Assembly: GCF_904848585.1 (NCBI RefSeq)
Contig: NZ_CAJHCR010000008.1
Location: forward strand, 124,001-188,000
Reading direction: 5' to 3'
Source of the DNA: Paraburkholderia kirstenboschensis
GTDB lineage: Bacteria; Pseudomonadota; Gammaproteobacteria; Burkholderiales; Burkholderiaceae
Length of the DNA: 64,000 bases
In this document: piece by piece, positions 16,025 to 25,126 of the stretch
Layout: each line of letters opens with the position of its first letter
Position numbering within the stretch: position 1 is the first letter of the stretch
The notes under the pieces: model-generated
The model's input: the letters and a program-made list of their open reading frames with translations, nothing else
The model's database searches: none
Told to the model about the DNA's origin: nothing
Made by a program: the position numbers and the translations under genes

Positions 16025-17170
16025 TCAGCAGGACGTGATGATGTCGATAATCCGATCCATTTGCGCATCGGACAGAGTCGGGAAGATCGGCAGGCAGAGC
16101 ACTCGTTGTGCGGCGTCGGACGCGATCGGCAGATTCGCTCGATGCGCGGTCGGCAAGCCACGGTACATCGGAAAGTCGGAGATTAGCGGATAGAAATAGC
16201 GCCGCACGATCACGTTGTGTTCGCGGAATCGCTCGTACAACGCGTCGCGGCTCAACGGATACTTGTCGCCGACGAGAATCGGGAAGTACGCGTGATTCGA
16301 GACCGTGTCCTCGCACGCGGGCAGGCAGTGAATGCCCTGCACATTGGCGAGCAGTTCACAGTAGCGCGCGGAGATATCGCGGCGGCGTGCAAGCGCTTCG
16401 TCGATATGTTCGAGTTGCAGCAAGCCGAACGCCGCGTTGATCTCGCTCATCTTGCCGTTGATGCCGGGCGCCACCACGGTGGTTTCGTCCACGATGCCGA
16501 AGTTTTTCAGGTGATCCACACGCTGCTTTGTCTTGGCGTCGGGGCAGATGATGGCGCCGCCTTCGAAGGTATTGAACACCTTCGTTGCGTGAAAGCTGAG
16601 CACCGAAAGATCGCCGTGTCGCAGAACGCTCTTGCCGCCCGTTTTCACGCCGAACGCGTGAGCGGCGTCGTAGATGACCTTCAGGTTGTAGTTGTCGGCA
16701 ATCTTCTGGATCGCGTCCGTGTCGCACGGATAGCCGTAGCAATGCACCGGCAAAATCGCGGTCGTTTGCGGCGTGATTGCGGCTTCGATCTTCGCGGGGT
16801 CCATGTTGAGCGTCACCGGGTCCACGTCGACGAATACCGGCTTGATGCCGTTCCACAGTAGCGAGTGACCGGTCGCGACAAACGAATACGGGGTGGTGAT
16901 GACCTCGCCGGTAATGCGCAAAGCCTGCAACGCGGTGACGAGGGCGAGCGTGCCGTTGGACAACAGCGCGAGGTGGTGGACGCCGAGATATTCCTCTAGC
17001 GCCTTCTCGAGGCGCTGGTGAAATGGGCCGCCGTTAGTCAGGATCTTGCGGTCCCAGATTTCCCGCAGATACGGGACGAAATCGTCGAGCGGCGGCAGGT
17101 GCGGCTGCGTGACGTAGATCGTTTCCTGGGTCAGCGCCGAGAGCGCTTCGGCTGGTAGGCTCGCATTCAT
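16025..17170 (-). CDS. DegT/DnrJ/EryC1/StrS sugar aminotransferase
   Basis: A 381-residue PLP enzyme. SNGTLAL is at 71-77, DAAHAFG at 168-174, and the Schiff-base lysine is Lys197 in SFHATKVFNTFEGG. It belongs to the group that aminates nucleotide-linked 4-keto-6-deoxy sugars to 4-amino sugars (VioA/RffA style). It lies immediately downstream of the OGT-type glycosyltransferase on the same strand, so it probably supplies an aminodeoxy sugar for flagellin. The exact sugar is not determinable. ATG 17170 is the only start that keeps the conserved N-terminus. Confidence 0.88.
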   Translation of the reverse strand: MNASLPAEALSALTQETIYVTQPHLPPLDDFVPYLREIWDRKILTNGGPFHQRLEKALEEYLGVHHLALLSNGTLALVTALQALRITGEVITTPYSFVATGHSLLWNGIKPVFVDVDPVTLNMDPAKIEAAITPQTTAILPVHCYGYPCDTDAIQKIADNYNLKVIYDAAHAFGVKTGGKSVLRHGDLSVLSFHATKVFNTFEGGAIICPDAKTKQRVDHLKNFGIVDETTVVAPGINGKMSEINAAFGLLQLEHIDEALARRRDISARYCELLANVQGIHCLPACEDTVSNHAYFPILVGDKYPLSRDALYERFREHNVIVRRYFYPLISDFPMYRGLPTAHRANLPIASDAAQRVLCLPIFPTLSDAQMDRIIDIITSC

Positions 17171-17215
17171 ATTCGCGTCTTCACTTTTATCGAGGACAAT
17201 GCCCGGACGAATCCG

Positions 17216-19690
17216 TCACGCCGCTGTTTTGACTTCAGGCTCTGCTTCTGGCTTAGCGTCGGACTTCGCGTCGGCCTTAACGTTGGCCTTGAGGTCGGGC
17301 TTAACCTCGGGCGCAGGCGGCGGACACCAGTCCGCGGGCAAGGTCGCTTCGAATGCGCTCGGCGTTTCTTCGGTGCACCAGCGTTTCCACATCGTGCGCA
17401 GCGCGATCGACAGACCGCCGGCTACCTTCTCCGGCTGGAACGGCACGGAACCCATGCAGCGTTCGCGCATGCCGATGCGAAGACGGCTCAACGCGTCCAG
17501 ATCGCGCGTCATGTCGATACTCTTCTGCACGAATTCTTCCTTGTCGCGCGCGACGAATTCGTGAAGTCCAACCTGTTCGAGCCAGCCCGCACCGCATCGG
17601 CTCGGCATCGAGATGCCCGGCATCGTCACCGTCGGCACGCCCATCCATAGCGCGTTAAGCGTGGTTGTCGAACCCACGTAAGGGAATGTATCGAGGCACA
17701 GGTCCACGTGATGATGCTGTTGCATATAGACCGGCAACGTCGTGCGAGGGCAGAACGTGAGCCGCGACGTGTCGATGCCTTCGGCCCTGAACCAGTCCAG
17801 GTACGTCTCTTCGTCGAGCTTGCTGCCGATCGCGCCGATCACCATGCGCGAGGTCGGCTGCGCACGCAGGATCGTGCTCCACAGCGCAATGACCTCGGGG
17901 CTCAGCTTGTTCAGCCGGTTGAAGCTGCCATACGTGATGTAGCCTTTGTGAAGAGCAGGCAGGCCGTTGACCGGCGGGCAGTTCGGCGGCGGCATATAAG
18001 CGGTCGACGACGGCAACAGTGCGAGTTTCTCGGTGAACTGTTCCGTGAACTCGTCGATAGGCGCGACGAAACGGTCCGCGATGTAGTAATCGAAGGCGGC
18101 CATGCCGGTGGTTCCCGGATAACCGATCCACGACGCCTGCACGGGCGCCGGCTTCTGCGCGAGCGCGACGATTCGCGTATGTGCAGTATGTCCGGACAGA
18201 TCGACCACGATGTCGATGTCGTCATCGCGGATCTTCTTGACCAGCGCGGCGTCGCTCATGTCGGCGACTGCATTCCAGGCGTGCGCATGAGCGCGCAGTT
18301 GCTCCGTCATGTGATCCTGGAGCCCGAACGTGTAATAGAAATGCAGTGACAGATTCGGGTCGCGGCTCAGATGCTGCACGATCGGCAGGAAGTAGTAAGC
18401 CACCGCGTGGTTGCAGAAGTCGCCGGAAACAAAGCCGATCCGCAGCTTGCGGTCCGGATTGCGCTTGTTCGGATAGCGGCGGTTGCTGGCTGCGGGCACG
18501 TCGTGAATCTCGCCGAACACGCAGTGCTCCTTGTAGAGCGCCGCCTTGTCGATCGTGCTGTTGTGCGTCAGGCAGAACAGCAGGTTGCTACGCGCGTTGC
18601 TGTTGGTCGGCTCGAGTTCCAGCGAGAGACGCAGTGCCTTCTCCGCGAGATCCATCGCGCCGATGCCGAGGTAAAGCGTGCCGAGCGAGCTATGCACGGC
18701 GGCGGACCGCGGCGCGAGATCGGCGGCGCGCTGACATGATGCAATCGCCTCAGCGCGCTTGCCGCGCGCAATCAGCGTGACGCCCAGAATACGGTGCGCT
18801 TCCGCGTGATCGGGAACGATCGCGAGCAGCTCGCGCACCTGAGTTTCCGCCTCGGCCAATGCGCCAGTGTGGCGCAGCGTGTCCGACAGCAGCAGGCGGC
18901 AGATCACATCGTTCGGATCGAGTTCGACGGCCTTGCGCGCCGCTGGAATTACTTCGCGGAACTGGCTGTTCTTATGCAGCGAAATAGATAGCGCGCGCCA
19001 GCATTCGCTGTCCTTCGGATAACGAGCCACCAGCTTGCGCGCCACGGCGACCGACTCGGCGATCTGGCCTTTGTGCACCAGCGTGTTGTGCTTATGGAGG
19101 TCGCCCTTTTCGGCCTGACGGTGCTTGGTCGTTTTCAGCGACACAGGCGCCGCTTCGCGCCGCTCTTCCTGAGGCGCAGGTTCCTGCTGTTGCGCGCCGG
19201 CCGCCGTTTCGCCGACGATCAGCGTGATGTTGTTCGCCGTCGTTGGGCGCGCATTGGGCGTCGTCTCGAGCTTGCGGTCCGGATAGGCCAGCTGCGTAAT
19301 CAGGCCGTTGAGCGCGGGACCGTTGACGCCCTGTTGCTGGGCCATTTCGACAGCGACCCAGCCCGCCGCCGTCTGGTCGCTCTGGAACAGCGCATTGATA
19401 TAGGCCACCCAGTACTGCCCGTTGGACGGCCGGACGCCCAGCGCGACCTCGAAGTGGCCAACGGCTTCGGCGGCACGGTCTGTCTGCACTTTGATCACGC
19501 CGAGGTTGTAGTTCGCGTCGGGATGATTCGGCACTGCTTCGACGATGGCTTCGAAAAGCGCCCGCGCGTCGTCGACCTCGCCCGCGTGATATTGCTCGAT
19601 GGCGCTCTGCATGACGAGAGCGATGTCCTGAGCGCGCTGCTGTTCAGGAGAGAGAGGCTGGGGAGCCGAGAAGTCGAATTGGATGGACAT
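17216..19690 (-). CDS. TPR-containing SPINDLY/OGT-type glycosyltransferase (probable flagellin glycosyltransferase)
   Basis: An 824-residue protein: N-terminal TPR helices (about 20-130 and 195-375) followed by a GT41 O-GlcNAc-transferase-like catalytic region. Features are RIGFVSGDFCNHAVAYY with His428, DIVVDLSGHTAHTRI, QASWIGYPGTTG, YITYGSFNRLNKL, and the nucleotide-binding LCLDTFPYVGSTTTLNALWMG. The last 32 residues are a Lys/Asp/Glu/Ala-rich repeat tail. Such enzymes glycosylate Ser/Thr of proteins in the cytoplasm. Lying between fliT and the sugar aminotransferase, the natural target is flagellin. A split linker at 140-195 is Gln/Glu-rich and low complexity. Confidence 0.88.
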   Translation of the reverse strand: MSIQFDFSAPQPLSPEQQRAQDIALVMQSAIEQYHAGEVDDARALFEAIVEAVPNHPDANYNLGVIKVQTDRAAEAVGHFEVALGVRPSNGQYWVAYINALFQSDQTAAGWVAVEMAQQQGVNGPALNGLITQLAYPDRKLETTPNARPTTANNITLIVGETAAGAQQQEPAPQEERREAAPVSLKTTKHRQAEKGDLHKHNTLVHKGQIAESVAVARKLVARYPKDSECWRALSISLHKNSQFREVIPAARKAVELDPNDVICRLLLSDTLRHTGALAEAETQVRELLAIVPDHAEAHRILGVTLIARGKRAEAIASCQRAADLAPRSAAVHSSLGTLYLGIGAMDLAEKALRLSLELEPTNSNARSNLLFCLTHNSTIDKAALYKEHCVFGEIHDVPAASNRRYPNKRNPDRKLRIGFVSGDFCNHAVAYYFLPIVQHLSRDPNLSLHFYYTFGLQDHMTEQLRAHAHAWNAVADMSDAALVKKIRDDDIDIVVDLSGHTAHTRIVALAQKPAPVQASWIGYPGTTGMAAFDYYIADRFVAPIDEFTEQFTEKLALLPSSTAYMPPPNCPPVNGLPALHKGYITYGSFNRLNKLSPEVIALWSTILRAQPTSRMVIGAIGSKLDEETYLDWFRAEGIDTSRLTFCPRTTLPVYMQQHHHVDLCLDTFPYVGSTTTLNALWMGVPTVTMPGISMPSRCGAGWLEQVGLHEFVARDKEEFVQKSIDMTRDLDALSRLRIGMRERCMGSVPFQPEKVAGGLSIALRTMWKRWCTEETPSAFEATLPADWCPPPAPEVKPDLKANVKADAKSDAKPEAEPEVKTAA

Positions 19691-20045
19691 GATGCTCGCA
19701 CGAGGAAGCTGTACGTTGGATTATCAAGTCGGAATTCGCAGCCTGAAGGGTGGAAGTGACGGCAAAATGGCCACCAATTCACCTGATTACGGGCGCCGGC
19801 GGCGCCGCCATGAAACGCCGCTGGCAGGCGTCCAGGCAACGTCTCGATATGGTTTGCGCGAGGCTGTCGCGCTGGGCTTTCAAAGCTGCCCGTTGTCCTC
19901 GCGCGCGTCGCGAAGAGCACAAAAAGAAACGCCCGCGCGAGGCGGGCGAGGGTGAAGCGAGCGCACCTTTACGCTGGCGCGCGTGTTGTTGTTCTTCTGT
20001 TCTGTTGTTCCGCCGTTCGTTGGACCGGCGAGCCGTTCGTACCGC
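19691..20045. other. Intergenic region between fliT and the glycosyltransferase
   Basis: About 355 bases. It holds the minus-strand terminator at 19920-19949 and the upstream region of the glycosyltransferase (a possible minus-strand -10, TTGATAAT, near 19718-19725). No gene is seen. Confidence 0.4.
19920..19949 (-). terminator. Terminator of the fliD-fliT unit
   Basis: On the minus strand GCCCGC pairs with GCGGGC over CTCGC and is followed by GTTTCTTTTT, about 100 bases after the fliT stop. Confidence 0.8.
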
Positions 20046-20345
20046 TTACAGCTGTGCCGCCTTCTGATACTGATTCGCGGCGCTCACGCGGCGCATTGCA
20101 GCCGTGTATTCCGCCTGCAATTCGACCTGCGTGGTTTGCGCGTCGGCGAAGATCGCGTCGTTGCGCGCGACAATCGAGCGGATGACTTCAAGCGAGCCCT
20201 GAACCTGCTGAGCGTCGAGCGACATGATGAGCGGCGAACGGATCTCGGCAAGTCGCGCGGCTTCGGGCCAGTCGGCCAGCGCGGCCGCGTGCTCGATTTC
20301 GCCGGTCAGCGCCAGCACTTTCTCGATCAGGGCAGATTGGTCCAT
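20046..20345 (-). CDS. fliT: Flagellar chaperone FliT-like
   Basis: A 99-residue all-helical protein with no cysteine or enzyme motif, encoded 18 bases downstream of fliD. Size, helix content and position match FliT, the export chaperone of the filament cap protein FliD, which in enterics also restrains FlhDC. The sequence is divergent; identity rests mostly on context. Confidence 0.75.
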   Translation of the reverse strand: MDQSALIEKVLALTGEIEHAAALADWPEAARLAEIRSPLIMSLDAQQVQGSLEVIRSIVARNDAIFADAQTTQVELQAEYTAAMRRVSAANQYQKAAQL

Positions 20346-20363
20346 TTGCGATTCTCCGTGCTA

Positions 20364-21890
20364 TTACTTGTTGGTCGCCAGCGCGCCGGCGCTGTTGGTG
20401 CCGCCGAAGAGCTGCGTCAGGTAAGCCGAGTTGTTGCTCGTCGTGGCCATCAGCGTGTTGAGCGCGGTGAACTGCGCCGAGTACTGGCTCGTCAATTGCG
20501 CGATGTAATCGTTCAGGCTGGTCTGCTGCGTCGTGAGACTCTTCAGGTCGGAGTTCAGCGCGCTGGTTCGCGCGTCGATCATGCCGCCCGTCTGCGTGAA
20601 GTTGGTGATGCTGGTGCTGAGCTTCGCGCCGATACCGTCGGTCGAGTTGAAAATCGAGGCCACGGTTGCCGAATTGTTCGTCAACGCGTTGTTGAGCGCC
20701 GTGCTGTCAACCTGAAGCGTGCCGTCGGCCTGCAGCGAGATACCGATCGAGCCGAGGCTGTTGGTCGTGCTGCCGTCTTTCACACCGCCTGCAACGATGG
20801 AAGCCAGTGTGTTCTTGATCGTGTTGAGCGTGGAGTCGCCGAGCAACGGGCCTTGCGTCGTCGCGCCCGAGGTGTACTGCGCGAGCGTGCCCATCGTCGT
20901 CACGACGGTGTTGTAGAGCGACACGAAATTGTTGATCGTGCTGGCCTGCGTCGCGGTGTCGGTTGCCACGGTCAGCGTCTGCGTAGTCGCCGGAGTCGTA
21001 ATCGCTGCGGAAGTCAGGTTCAGTGTGACACCCGCGATCGCGCTGGTCACGGCGTTCGTCGAACTGGATGCCGCGATGCCATTGATGCTGAATTCGGCGT
21101 CCTGCGCGGCAGAGCTTTGCGTCCACGCGTTCGAGCTATCCGCCGACACAATAGACGACTGGCCGCCCGTCGTGCTGGCAGTTGACGTCACGCCGAGGCT
21201 CGACAGACCGTTATCGCCCGTCACGTTGTTGACTGCGACGCTGATCGTACTCGCCGCGCCGCTCCCGGAAGAGGCGAGCACGAGGTGGGCGCCGTCGGTG
21301 CCGTTGACGACCGTCGCGGTTACGCCCGGATTGCCGGTCGCGCCGTTGATTGCTGCGGCGATGCCGGCCACGGTGTTATTGCTGCTGTCGATCGATACAT
21401 TGAACGACTTGCTGCCGAGCGAAATGGCGAGCGTTCCGGAGCCGAGTGTCTGGCTCGCGGTGAATTTGGAAGACGTAAGCGCCTGCGCCGTCGCGACCTG
21501 CGAGACGGCGACGCTATAGCTGCCCGCGACCGCGCCCGTTTTGGCCGTCGCGGTGATGCCGGTGCCGCCGGTCATGGTGGCGGTGAAAGTGGAAGCAAGC
21601 CCGCCGTTCGACAGCGAGCTGAGGCCCGTCTCCAGCGCGCCGAGCGCGGCCGAAAGCGTGCCGAATGCAGAAATCTGGGTGTTGTCGCTGCTTTGCTTGG
21701 CTGCCAATGCTGCAACCTGGCCAGCAGTTTTGGAATTCACGAGCGCCGTAACGAGCGAGTTGACATCCAGCGAGCTGTTGCCGGTCGCGCCGCTGATGAC
21801 CGACTGCATGGCCTGCTGCAGGGCTGCGTTGTCGGCTGCGACTGTCGCCGCGGCTGCGTTCGCCGCCGATGAACTCGTAATCGTTGACAT
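20364..21890 (-). CDS. fliD: Flagellar filament cap protein FliD
   Basis: A 508-residue Ser/Thr/Ala-rich secreted protein with no cleaved signal (exported by the flagellar type III system). It has a FliD N-terminal domain (SLDVNSLVTALVNSKTAGQ), a central flagellin-hook-like segment (VAGSYSVAVSQVATAQALTSSKF), and FliD C domain heptads (LTTQQTSLNDYIAQLTSQYSAQFTALNTLM) with a terminal coiled coil. It caps the filament and folds flagellin. Its transcript starts after the fliC terminator, so a separate promoter must lie in the 130 bases upstream; none was recognised. Confidence 0.95.
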   Translation of the reverse strand: MSTITSSSAANAAAATVAADNAALQQAMQSVISGATGNSSLDVNSLVTALVNSKTAGQVAALAAKQSSDNTQISAFGTLSAALGALETGLSSLSNGGLASTFTATMTGGTGITATAKTGAVAGSYSVAVSQVATAQALTSSKFTASQTLGSGTLAISLGSKSFNVSIDSSNNTVAGIAAAINGATGNPGVTATVVNGTDGAHLVLASSGSGAASTISVAVNNVTGDNGLSSLGVTSTASTTGGQSSIVSADSSNAWTQSSAAQDAEFSINGIAASSSTNAVTSAIAGVTLNLTSAAITTPATTQTLTVATDTATQASTINNFVSLYNTVVTTMGTLAQYTSGATTQGPLLGDSTLNTIKNTLASIVAGGVKDGSTTNSLGSIGISLQADGTLQVDSTALNNALTNNSATVASIFNSTDGIGAKLSTSITNFTQTGGMIDARTSALNSDLKSLTTQQTSLNDYIAQLTSQYSAQFTALNTLMATTSNNSAYLTQLFGGTNSAGALATNK

Positions 21891-21943
21891 GGAAATGCTC
21901 CGTGCGTCCGTTTTGATGCGTGATTGACGTGACAGAAATGCAG

Positions 21944-21965
21944 GATGGAAGGCGGACCTTCCATC
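21944..21965. repeat. Perfect 9-bp inverted repeat in the fliD leader
   Basis: GATGGAAGG and CCTTCCATC flank a 4-base loop, directly between the fliC terminator and fliD. There is no T run on the fliC strand. It could be a fliD leader hairpin. Confidence 0.55.
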
Positions 21966-21972
21966 GAATAGC

Positions 21973-22010
21973 TAAAAACCGGACAACGCGCTTTACGCGC
22001 GAAGTCCGGT
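21973..22010 (-). terminator. Strong terminator of fliC
   Basis: On the minus strand ACCGGACTTCGCGC pairs with GCGCGTTGTCCGGT (one mismatch) over GTAAA, followed by TTTTAGC, 17 bases after the flagellin stop. Confidence 0.92.
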
Positions 22011-22026
22011 CAAACTTCAGAAGCTA

Positions 22027-23196
22027 TTACTGGAGCAGCTTCAGAACTTGCTGCGGCTGCGAGTTGGCTTGCGCCAGAACCGAGATACCGGCTTGTTGCA
22101 GCACTTGAGCCTTCGAGAGGTTAGCGGTTTCCTGCGCGAAGTTCGCGTCGGTGATCTGCGATTGTGCCGACGACAGGTCGGTTGCTTCAGCTTGCTGCGA
22201 CGTTGCAATCGCGCTGAAGCGGTTCTGTGCTGCGCCGAGACTTGCCTGCAGGTTGCTCACCGCGGTCAGTGCGTTGTCGATTGCGACCATCGCCACGTTC
22301 GCGCCGCTGACCGTGCTGATGTCGAGGCTCGAAACGGTGGTGTTGGATGCGTTGACCGCACCGATCTGCGCCGTCGCGTTGGTGATCGACGTGCCCAGTG
22401 CTGCGTTCGTCGTGTCGTATGCACCCGTCGACATCGTCAGCGAGGTGATCGGCGAAGCCGTCGTCGCGGTCTGCGTACCGGTCGAGAAGATCGAGCCTGC
22501 AACCGTTGCGTTGATCGCCGAGCCGTTCTGGTCCGTGAACGTGAAGCCGCCCTGGCCGTCCGACAGAACGTTGATCGAGGTGATCGCGCTGCCCGTCGCG
22601 CCGGCCGTTGCTGCTGCACCGGTCGATGCGTCGATGTCGAGACCGCTGATCGTGCCAGCCAGTTGGCCGGTTGCCAGGGAACCGCTACCCAGGCCAGATG
22701 CCGACATGCTCTTCGAGAGGTCGAGGTTGATCGTCTGACCGACGTTCGCGCCAACCTGGAAGCCCACGATACCAGCCGAGCCGTCCAGAATGTTCGTGCC
22801 GTTGTAGGTCGTTTGCGACGCGATACGGTTCACTTCCTGGATTTGCTGCGCAACTTCCTTCTGCAGTGCAGCTTGGTCCGACGAGGACATCGTGCCCGTC
22901 GAAGCTTGCACAGCCAGCGTACGGATACGCTGCAGGCTGGACGTCAGCGAGGACAGCGCGCTCGACGCCGTTTGAATCAGCGACACGCCGTCGTTCGCGT
23001 TCGACACGCCTTGGCCCAGACCGTTGATCTGGGTTTGCATACGCGTCGAGATCGCCAGACCTGCTGCATCGTCAGCCGCGCTGTTGATGCGCTTGCCCGA
23101 CGACAGGCGGGTGATAGCTTGCGACAGGGCGCTTTGCGAGCCGCTGAGGTTTTGCTGTGCAACCAGCGAGTTGATATTGCTATTGATTCCGAGCAT
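22027..23196 (-). CDS. fliC: Flagellin FliC
   Basis: A 389-residue flagellin. The conserved D0/D1 N-terminus (MLGINSNINSLVAQQNL, then LSSGKRINSAADDAAGLAI) and C-terminus (LSSAQSQITDANFAQETANLSKAQVLQQAG, ending LKLLQ) bracket a Ser/Thr/Gly/Ala-rich variable domain. That domain offers many candidate O-glycosylation sites for the adjacent OGT-type enzyme. ATG 23196 is chosen because GGAG lies seven bases upstream; a longer frame to 23262 is not supported. A sigma-28 promoter sits about 90 bases upstream, and a strong terminator follows, so it is monocistronic. Confidence 0.97.
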   Translation of the reverse strand: MLGINSNINSLVAQQNLSGSQSALSQAITRLSSGKRINSAADDAAGLAISTRMQTQINGLGQGVSNANDGVSLIQTASSALSSLTSSLQRIRTLAVQASTGTMSSSDQAALQKEVAQQIQEVNRIASQTTYNGTNILDGSAGIVGFQVGANVGQTINLDLSKSMSASGLGSGSLATGQLAGTISGLDIDASTGAAATAGATGSAITSINVLSDGQGGFTFTDQNGSAINATVAGSIFSTGTQTATTASPITSLTMSTGAYDTTNAALGTSITNATAQIGAVNASNTTVSSLDISTVSGANVAMVAIDNALTAVSNLQASLGAAQNRFSAIATSQQAEATDLSSAQSQITDANFAQETANLSKAQVLQQAGISVLAQANSQPQQVLKLLQ

Positions 23197-23283
23197 GGAA
23201 AATCTCCTAAATAAGCCTGAGCCCAATACGCCACGTTGGCATCGGCGGAAGCACTCGTTCATTGCTGGCCGCCTCAGTGAAGG

Positions 23284-23310
23284 TTGACGGCCCTCCTAAA
23301 AAAAACTTGA
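23284..23310 (-). promoter_or_regulatory. Sigma-28 (FliA) promoter of fliC
   Basis: On the minus strand TCAAGTTT (23310-23303), an 11-base spacer and GCCGTCAA (23291-23284) match the flagellar sigma-28 pattern TAAAGTTT-N11-GCCGATAA. It lies 88 bases ahead of the flagellin start, giving a long leader. Confidence 0.82.
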
Positions 23311-23463
23311 GGGACTTTCTGTTATCGCGATGCAGATGCCATCACGGGCGAGGCGTGCCGGCCCCGCCTGGCAACGGTTTGCGGTGCGATTCACGGGTGC
23401 GCTGCAGGATTTGAAAAGGCGGCGTATTCTCTTTTTCTCTTGAGAATAAAGCCGGGAGAAATC

Positions 23464-24405
23464 ATGCAAAGACGCCGCATTGGACGCTCGGAATTGCAAG
23501 TGGCACCGCTTATGTTCGGCGGCAATGTATTCGGCTGGACCGCCGATGAAGCTACGTCGTTTTCAATTCTGGATGCCTTCGTCGACGCCGGACTGGACTT
23601 TATCGATACCGCCGACGTGTATTCCGCCTGGGCGCCGGGCAATCAGGGCGGCGAGTCCGAAACCATCCTCGGAAAGTGGTTCCGGCAGAGCGGCAAGCGC
23701 GACAGGATCGTGCTTGCGACCAAGGTGGCGAAGCATCCGCGGCGCAAGGGACTGTCGGCTGCGAACATTCAGGCGGCGGTCGAAGACTCGCTGCGCCGCT
23801 TGCAGACCGATTACATCGACGTCTATTTTTCCCACGAAGACGACACCGAAACACCGCTTGCCGAGACGCTCGGTGCTTACCAGAGGCTGATCGAAGCGGG
23901 TAAGGTGCGGGTTATCGGCGCGTCCAACTACAGCGGTGCGCGCGTCGAGGAGGCGCTCGGCGTTTCCCGCCAGCACGGGCTGCCCGAATATCAGTTGCTG
24001 CAGCCGGAATACAATCTGTATGACCGGGCCGAATATGAGACCGACATTGAGCCGGTCGCGGTGGCCCATCAATTGGGCGTGGTCGTGTATTGGAGTCTCG
24101 CGAGCGGATTCCTCTCGGGAAAGTATCGTTCGCGGCAGGATCTGGCCAACAAGCCGCGGGGTAGCCGCGTCGAAAAGTATCTGAACGAACGTGGTTTGCA
24201 AATTCTCACAGCGCTCGACCGCGTCGCAGCGCGGCACGGCAGCACGCCGGCCAGCGTGGCGCTGGCGTGGCTGATCGCGCGCCCGAGTGTGACGGCGCCG
24301 ATTGCGAGCGCGACGTCGCTGCAGCAGCTGGAAAGTCTTGTCGCCGCGGTTCATCTGACGCTGACGAGCACCGACATCCGCGAACTGGACGATGCGAGCG
24401 CATGA
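23464..24405 (+). CDS. Aldo/keto reductase
   Basis: A 313-residue (beta/alpha)8 oxidoreductase. The catalytic tetrad is visible as Asp and Tyr in DTADVYSAW, Lys in LATKV and His in VYFSHEDD; the C-terminal cofactor site is near IARPSVTAPIASATS. It is related to NADPH-dependent reductases of the YghZ/YajO type; substrate unknown. ATG 23464 follows CGGGAG by five bases; an upstream in-frame GTG-like start at 23440 is less likely. It is divergent from fliC and not obviously part of the motility system. Confidence 0.88.
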   Translation: MQRRRIGRSELQVAPLMFGGNVFGWTADEATSFSILDAFVDAGLDFIDTADVYSAWAPGNQGGESETILGKWFRQSGKRDRIVLATKVAKHPRRKGLSAANIQAAVEDSLRRLQTDYIDVYFSHEDDTETPLAETLGAYQRLIEAGKVRVIGASNYSGARVEEALGVSRQHGLPEYQLLQPEYNLYDRAEYETDIEPVAVAHQLGVVVYWSLASGFLSGKYRSRQDLANKPRGSRVEKYLNERGLQILTALDRVAARHGSTPASVALAWLIARPSVTAPIASATSLQQLESLVAAVHLTLTSTDIRELDDASA

Positions 24406-24763
24406 ACCGCCGGGATGGCCTGGCGTAATCCCTAAACCCCTGGTAGCATGGAGAGTTTCCTGATATCATCGGGAGTGAATTGAGATCTTTGCCTGTTTCG
24501 TCATCGGTTTTCCGTTGGTGAAAGGTTGGCGAAACGGCAGCAGGCGCGGCTTTACAGTACGTCTGTCCGCGTTCCGCGGTGAGCTCCACACCTCTCTTTT
24601 CCGGCCTCCGTGGCCGCTTTGCCTCTCGTTTCATTCGTGGTTTGGCCGGGTTCTTCCCGCGTTTGCCTGTTACTGGCCATGAATCGAAACGACCGGAGGG
24701 CCGGCGCGTGAGCGGTCTCCGCCACGCAATCAACCCATATCAAGTGATTGAGTTAGGAATTAC
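24406..24763. other. Intergenic leader region of rpsU
   Basis: About 358 bases with no supported gene. It must contain the rpsU promoter; no clear -35/-10 pair was identified, although GATATCATCGGGAG near 24463 is the most AT-rich patch. Confidence 0.4.
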
Positions 24764-24976
24764 ATGACGACGATTCTTCTGAAGGAAAACGAGCCGTTCG
24801 AAGTGGCGATTCGCCGCTTTCGTCGCGCAATCGAAAAGAACGGCCTGATCGCAGAACTGCGTGAGCGCCAATCGTACGAAAAGCCGACTACGGCACGTAA
24901 GCGCAAGAAGGCTGCTGCTGTGAAGCGCCTGCACAAGCGCCTGCGCAGCCAGATGCTGCCGAAGAAGCTGCACTAA
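24764..24976 (+). CDS. rpsU: 30S ribosomal protein bS21
   Basis: A 70-residue very basic protein with the bS21 signature (MTTILLKENEPFEVAIRRF, FRRAIEKNGL) and a Lys/Arg-rich C-terminus. It binds the 16S 3' end region and aids initiation. It is not followed by dnaG/rpoD here, and a strong terminator ends the transcript, so it is a stand-alone copy; Burkholderia genomes can carry more than one rpsU. Confidence 0.97.
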   Translation: MTTILLKENEPFEVAIRRFRRAIEKNGLIAELRERQSYEKPTTARKRKKAAAVKRLHKRLRSQMLPKKLH

Positions 24977-24997
24977 GCAAGCTTCTCAGCACACGTC

Positions 24998-25040
24998 AAA
25001 ACGGCGGTGTGAGCTTCGAAAGAAGCCACACCGCCGTTTT
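24998..25040. terminator. Bidirectional terminator after rpsU
   Basis: A perfect 14-bp outer stem, AAAACGGCGGTGTG with CACACCGCCGTTTT, continues into a GCTTC-GAAA-GAAGC inner hairpin. A/T runs at both ends allow it to serve rpsU and the convergent gene at 25127. Confidence 0.9.
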
Positions 25041-25126
25041 GCGTTGTGGTCGCGTGTTTTGCGGTCTTGGAGCGGGCGAGCGCGGCGCCGCACACAGGGC
25101 CTCGCCAAGCGACGCTCCCGGCGTGG

